This document shows, one piece after another, positions 47,792-48,497 of a stretch of 48,497 nt of DNA (its first letter is position 1; every line of letters begins with the position of its first letter). Location of the stretch: positions 1-48,497 of IMG/VR virus record IMGVR_UViG_3300041402_000598, one strand, 5' to 3'. The position numbers were made by a program, and so were the translations under genes. The DNA comes from a virus. Below the pieces are notes generated by a model that was not told where the DNA came from, did no database searches, and saw nothing but the letters and a program-made list of their open reading frames with translations.

Positions 47792-48410
47792 TGCGGATCG
47801 CTTTCCTCGTGTCGGCCTTCACGGACTTGAGCTCCCGCGTTACTGCCGTCCGGATTGACTCTTGGATAGCTTCGACCGTAGCGCCAGTCGCACATTTTCC
47901 ATGGACCTCATACGACAGCCCGACGGGGAGGTCCGTCAGTAGCCGTTGGAACATTCGTTCTATCAATCCGAGCACGTGTTTACTCACGTACTCGCGTGAA
48001 ATCAATTCGCCCGTCGATTTATCGGCCGCCAAACGTTTCGCGTGGATCGATTCTATCTTATCGATCGACTGGAGCAAAGATGAGAACGCCGGGAGCGAGC
48101 CGCACTTTGTAAACACATCCTCGATGGTCCATTTCCACACCGCGCGGATCTCTGCGCCGACAGTTGGGTCATCGGTCATCGGACCGGACGTTGGAATCAC
48201 ACGGCTGGGTGCATCCGGGTTCGTAACTCGGTGCTCCAACCGGTACGCGCGCGCGGCCGGGTGCTCCATATCGACGAGGCGTTTCCCGTTGTGCTCTACG
48301 ATCGCAGGCTGCAGTAGCTGCGGCTTGGATGCGGCGGCGCGGACCGAAACTCTCTCGCAGTTATATACCTTACCCGCCTCGGTGAAGTTTAGATATCGTT
48401 TATACTCCAT
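47778..48410 (-). CDS. terS: Terminase small subunit (Nu1-like)
   Basis: 210 residues preceding TerL. An N-terminal winged-helix-like segment (YLNFTEAGKVYNCERVSVRA, AIVEHNGKRLVDMEHPAARA) resembles the DNA-recognition domain of lambda Nu1-type subunits. It is followed by a helical oligomerisation part (HVLGLIERMFQRLLTDLPVG). Called on position plus this layout. It should bind the packaging start site, probably in the gap that spans the ends of the sequence. Confidence 0.7.
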   Translation of the reverse strand: MEYKRYLNFTEAGKVYNCERVSVRAAASKPQLLQPAIVEHNGKRLVDMEHPAARAYRLEHRVTNPDAPSRVIPTSGPMTDDPTVGAEIRAVWKWTIEDVFTKCGSLPAFSSLLQSIDKIESIHAKRLAADKSTGELISREYVSKHVLGLIERMFQRLLTDLPVGLSYEVHGKCATGATVEAIQESIRTAVTRELKSVKADTRKAIRNASS

Positions 48411-48497
48411 GCGCGGGGCCCGCCCATCTCAAGCTCGCCTGGTATCGGCGCCGGGAACGCACTTTCTCTTTGAGCGCGGCGCTGGATGAATCAAAAC
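48411..48497. other. Start of the gene-free gap carrying the packaging/late promoter region
   Basis: Together with 1-241 this forms about 330 bases with no convincing gene, upstream of the small terminase gene. It holds the circular join, a small hairpin (17-31), a tandem repeat (122-149) and a promoter-like dyad (187-228). The terminase recognition site is expected here by analogy with lambda; I cannot identify the cut site. Confidence 0.45.

Noticed and set aside
1-48497. tRNA or rRNA genes, insertion sequences, integrase/attachment sites
   Set aside because: I found no cloverleaf-like sequence, transposase/integrase motif or duplicated att-like core other than the 16-base circular overlap.

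Overview
This is the complete or near-complete genome of a tailed double-stranded DNA phage. The first 16 bases reappear as the last 16 (1-16 and 48482-48497), which is how a circular assembly looks when written linearly. The sequence is clearly GC-rich, and genes are packed with ATGA, GTGA, TGATG or TAATG stop/start overlaps almost throughout. The virion combines a lambda-type head (GpA-type large terminase, gpW-like joiner, lambda-type portal, S49 maturation protease, gpD-like decoration protein, lambda-type capsid) with a Mu-type contractile tail (sheath, tube, frameshifted chaperone, tape measure, gpN/44/45/46/47/48-like baseplate). I see no integrase, transposase or recognisable repressor, so a lytic life style is likely. 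The host cannot be named; a lipobox protein and a TIGR02594-type endolysin point weakly to a GC-rich Gram-negative bacterium.

Layout. (1) Late block, minus strand: 2291 to 242, a roughly 330-base gap spanning the sequence ends with a good promoter-like site, then 48410 down to 24483. The order from the small terminase is packaging, portal, protease, capsid, neck, sheath, tube, chaperone, tape measure, baseplate, tail spike and small accessory genes including a possible holin. (2) A 500-base AT-rich gene-free region (2292-2797) with iteron-like repeats, nested inverted repeats and one near-perfect T7-class promoter core. (3) A short plus-strand operon (2798-3703) of beta-helix and zinc-finger proteins. 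(4) A long minus-strand early/middle block (16914 down to 3698): SF2 helicase, VRR-NUC-like nuclease, MazG-like protein, primase-helicase, a small HTH protein, a pentapeptide-repeat protein, a run of small membrane proteins, a lipoprotein, genes joined by a repeated RNA-hairpin linker, and the endolysin. (5) A plus-strand replication operon (16926-24482): a C-terminal-motif phage protein, DUF2800-like and DUF2815-like proteins, family A DNA polymerase, Dam-like methyltransferase, and three pentapeptide-repeat genes set between the replication genes.

How it works together. The primase-helicase, SF2 helicase, DNA polymerase with proofreading domain, DUF2815-like presumed ssDNA-binding protein, DUF2800/RecB-like protein and VRR-NUC-like nuclease form a self-contained replication and recombination set. 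Late genes are read leftward as one long unit. The most unusual signals are the three-copy 49-base gene linker with a compensatory base change (4895-5561), the T7-type promoter core in a genome with no visible T7-type RNA polymerase, the four related pentapeptide-repeat proteins, and the extra beta-sandwich domain on the baseplate J-like protein.
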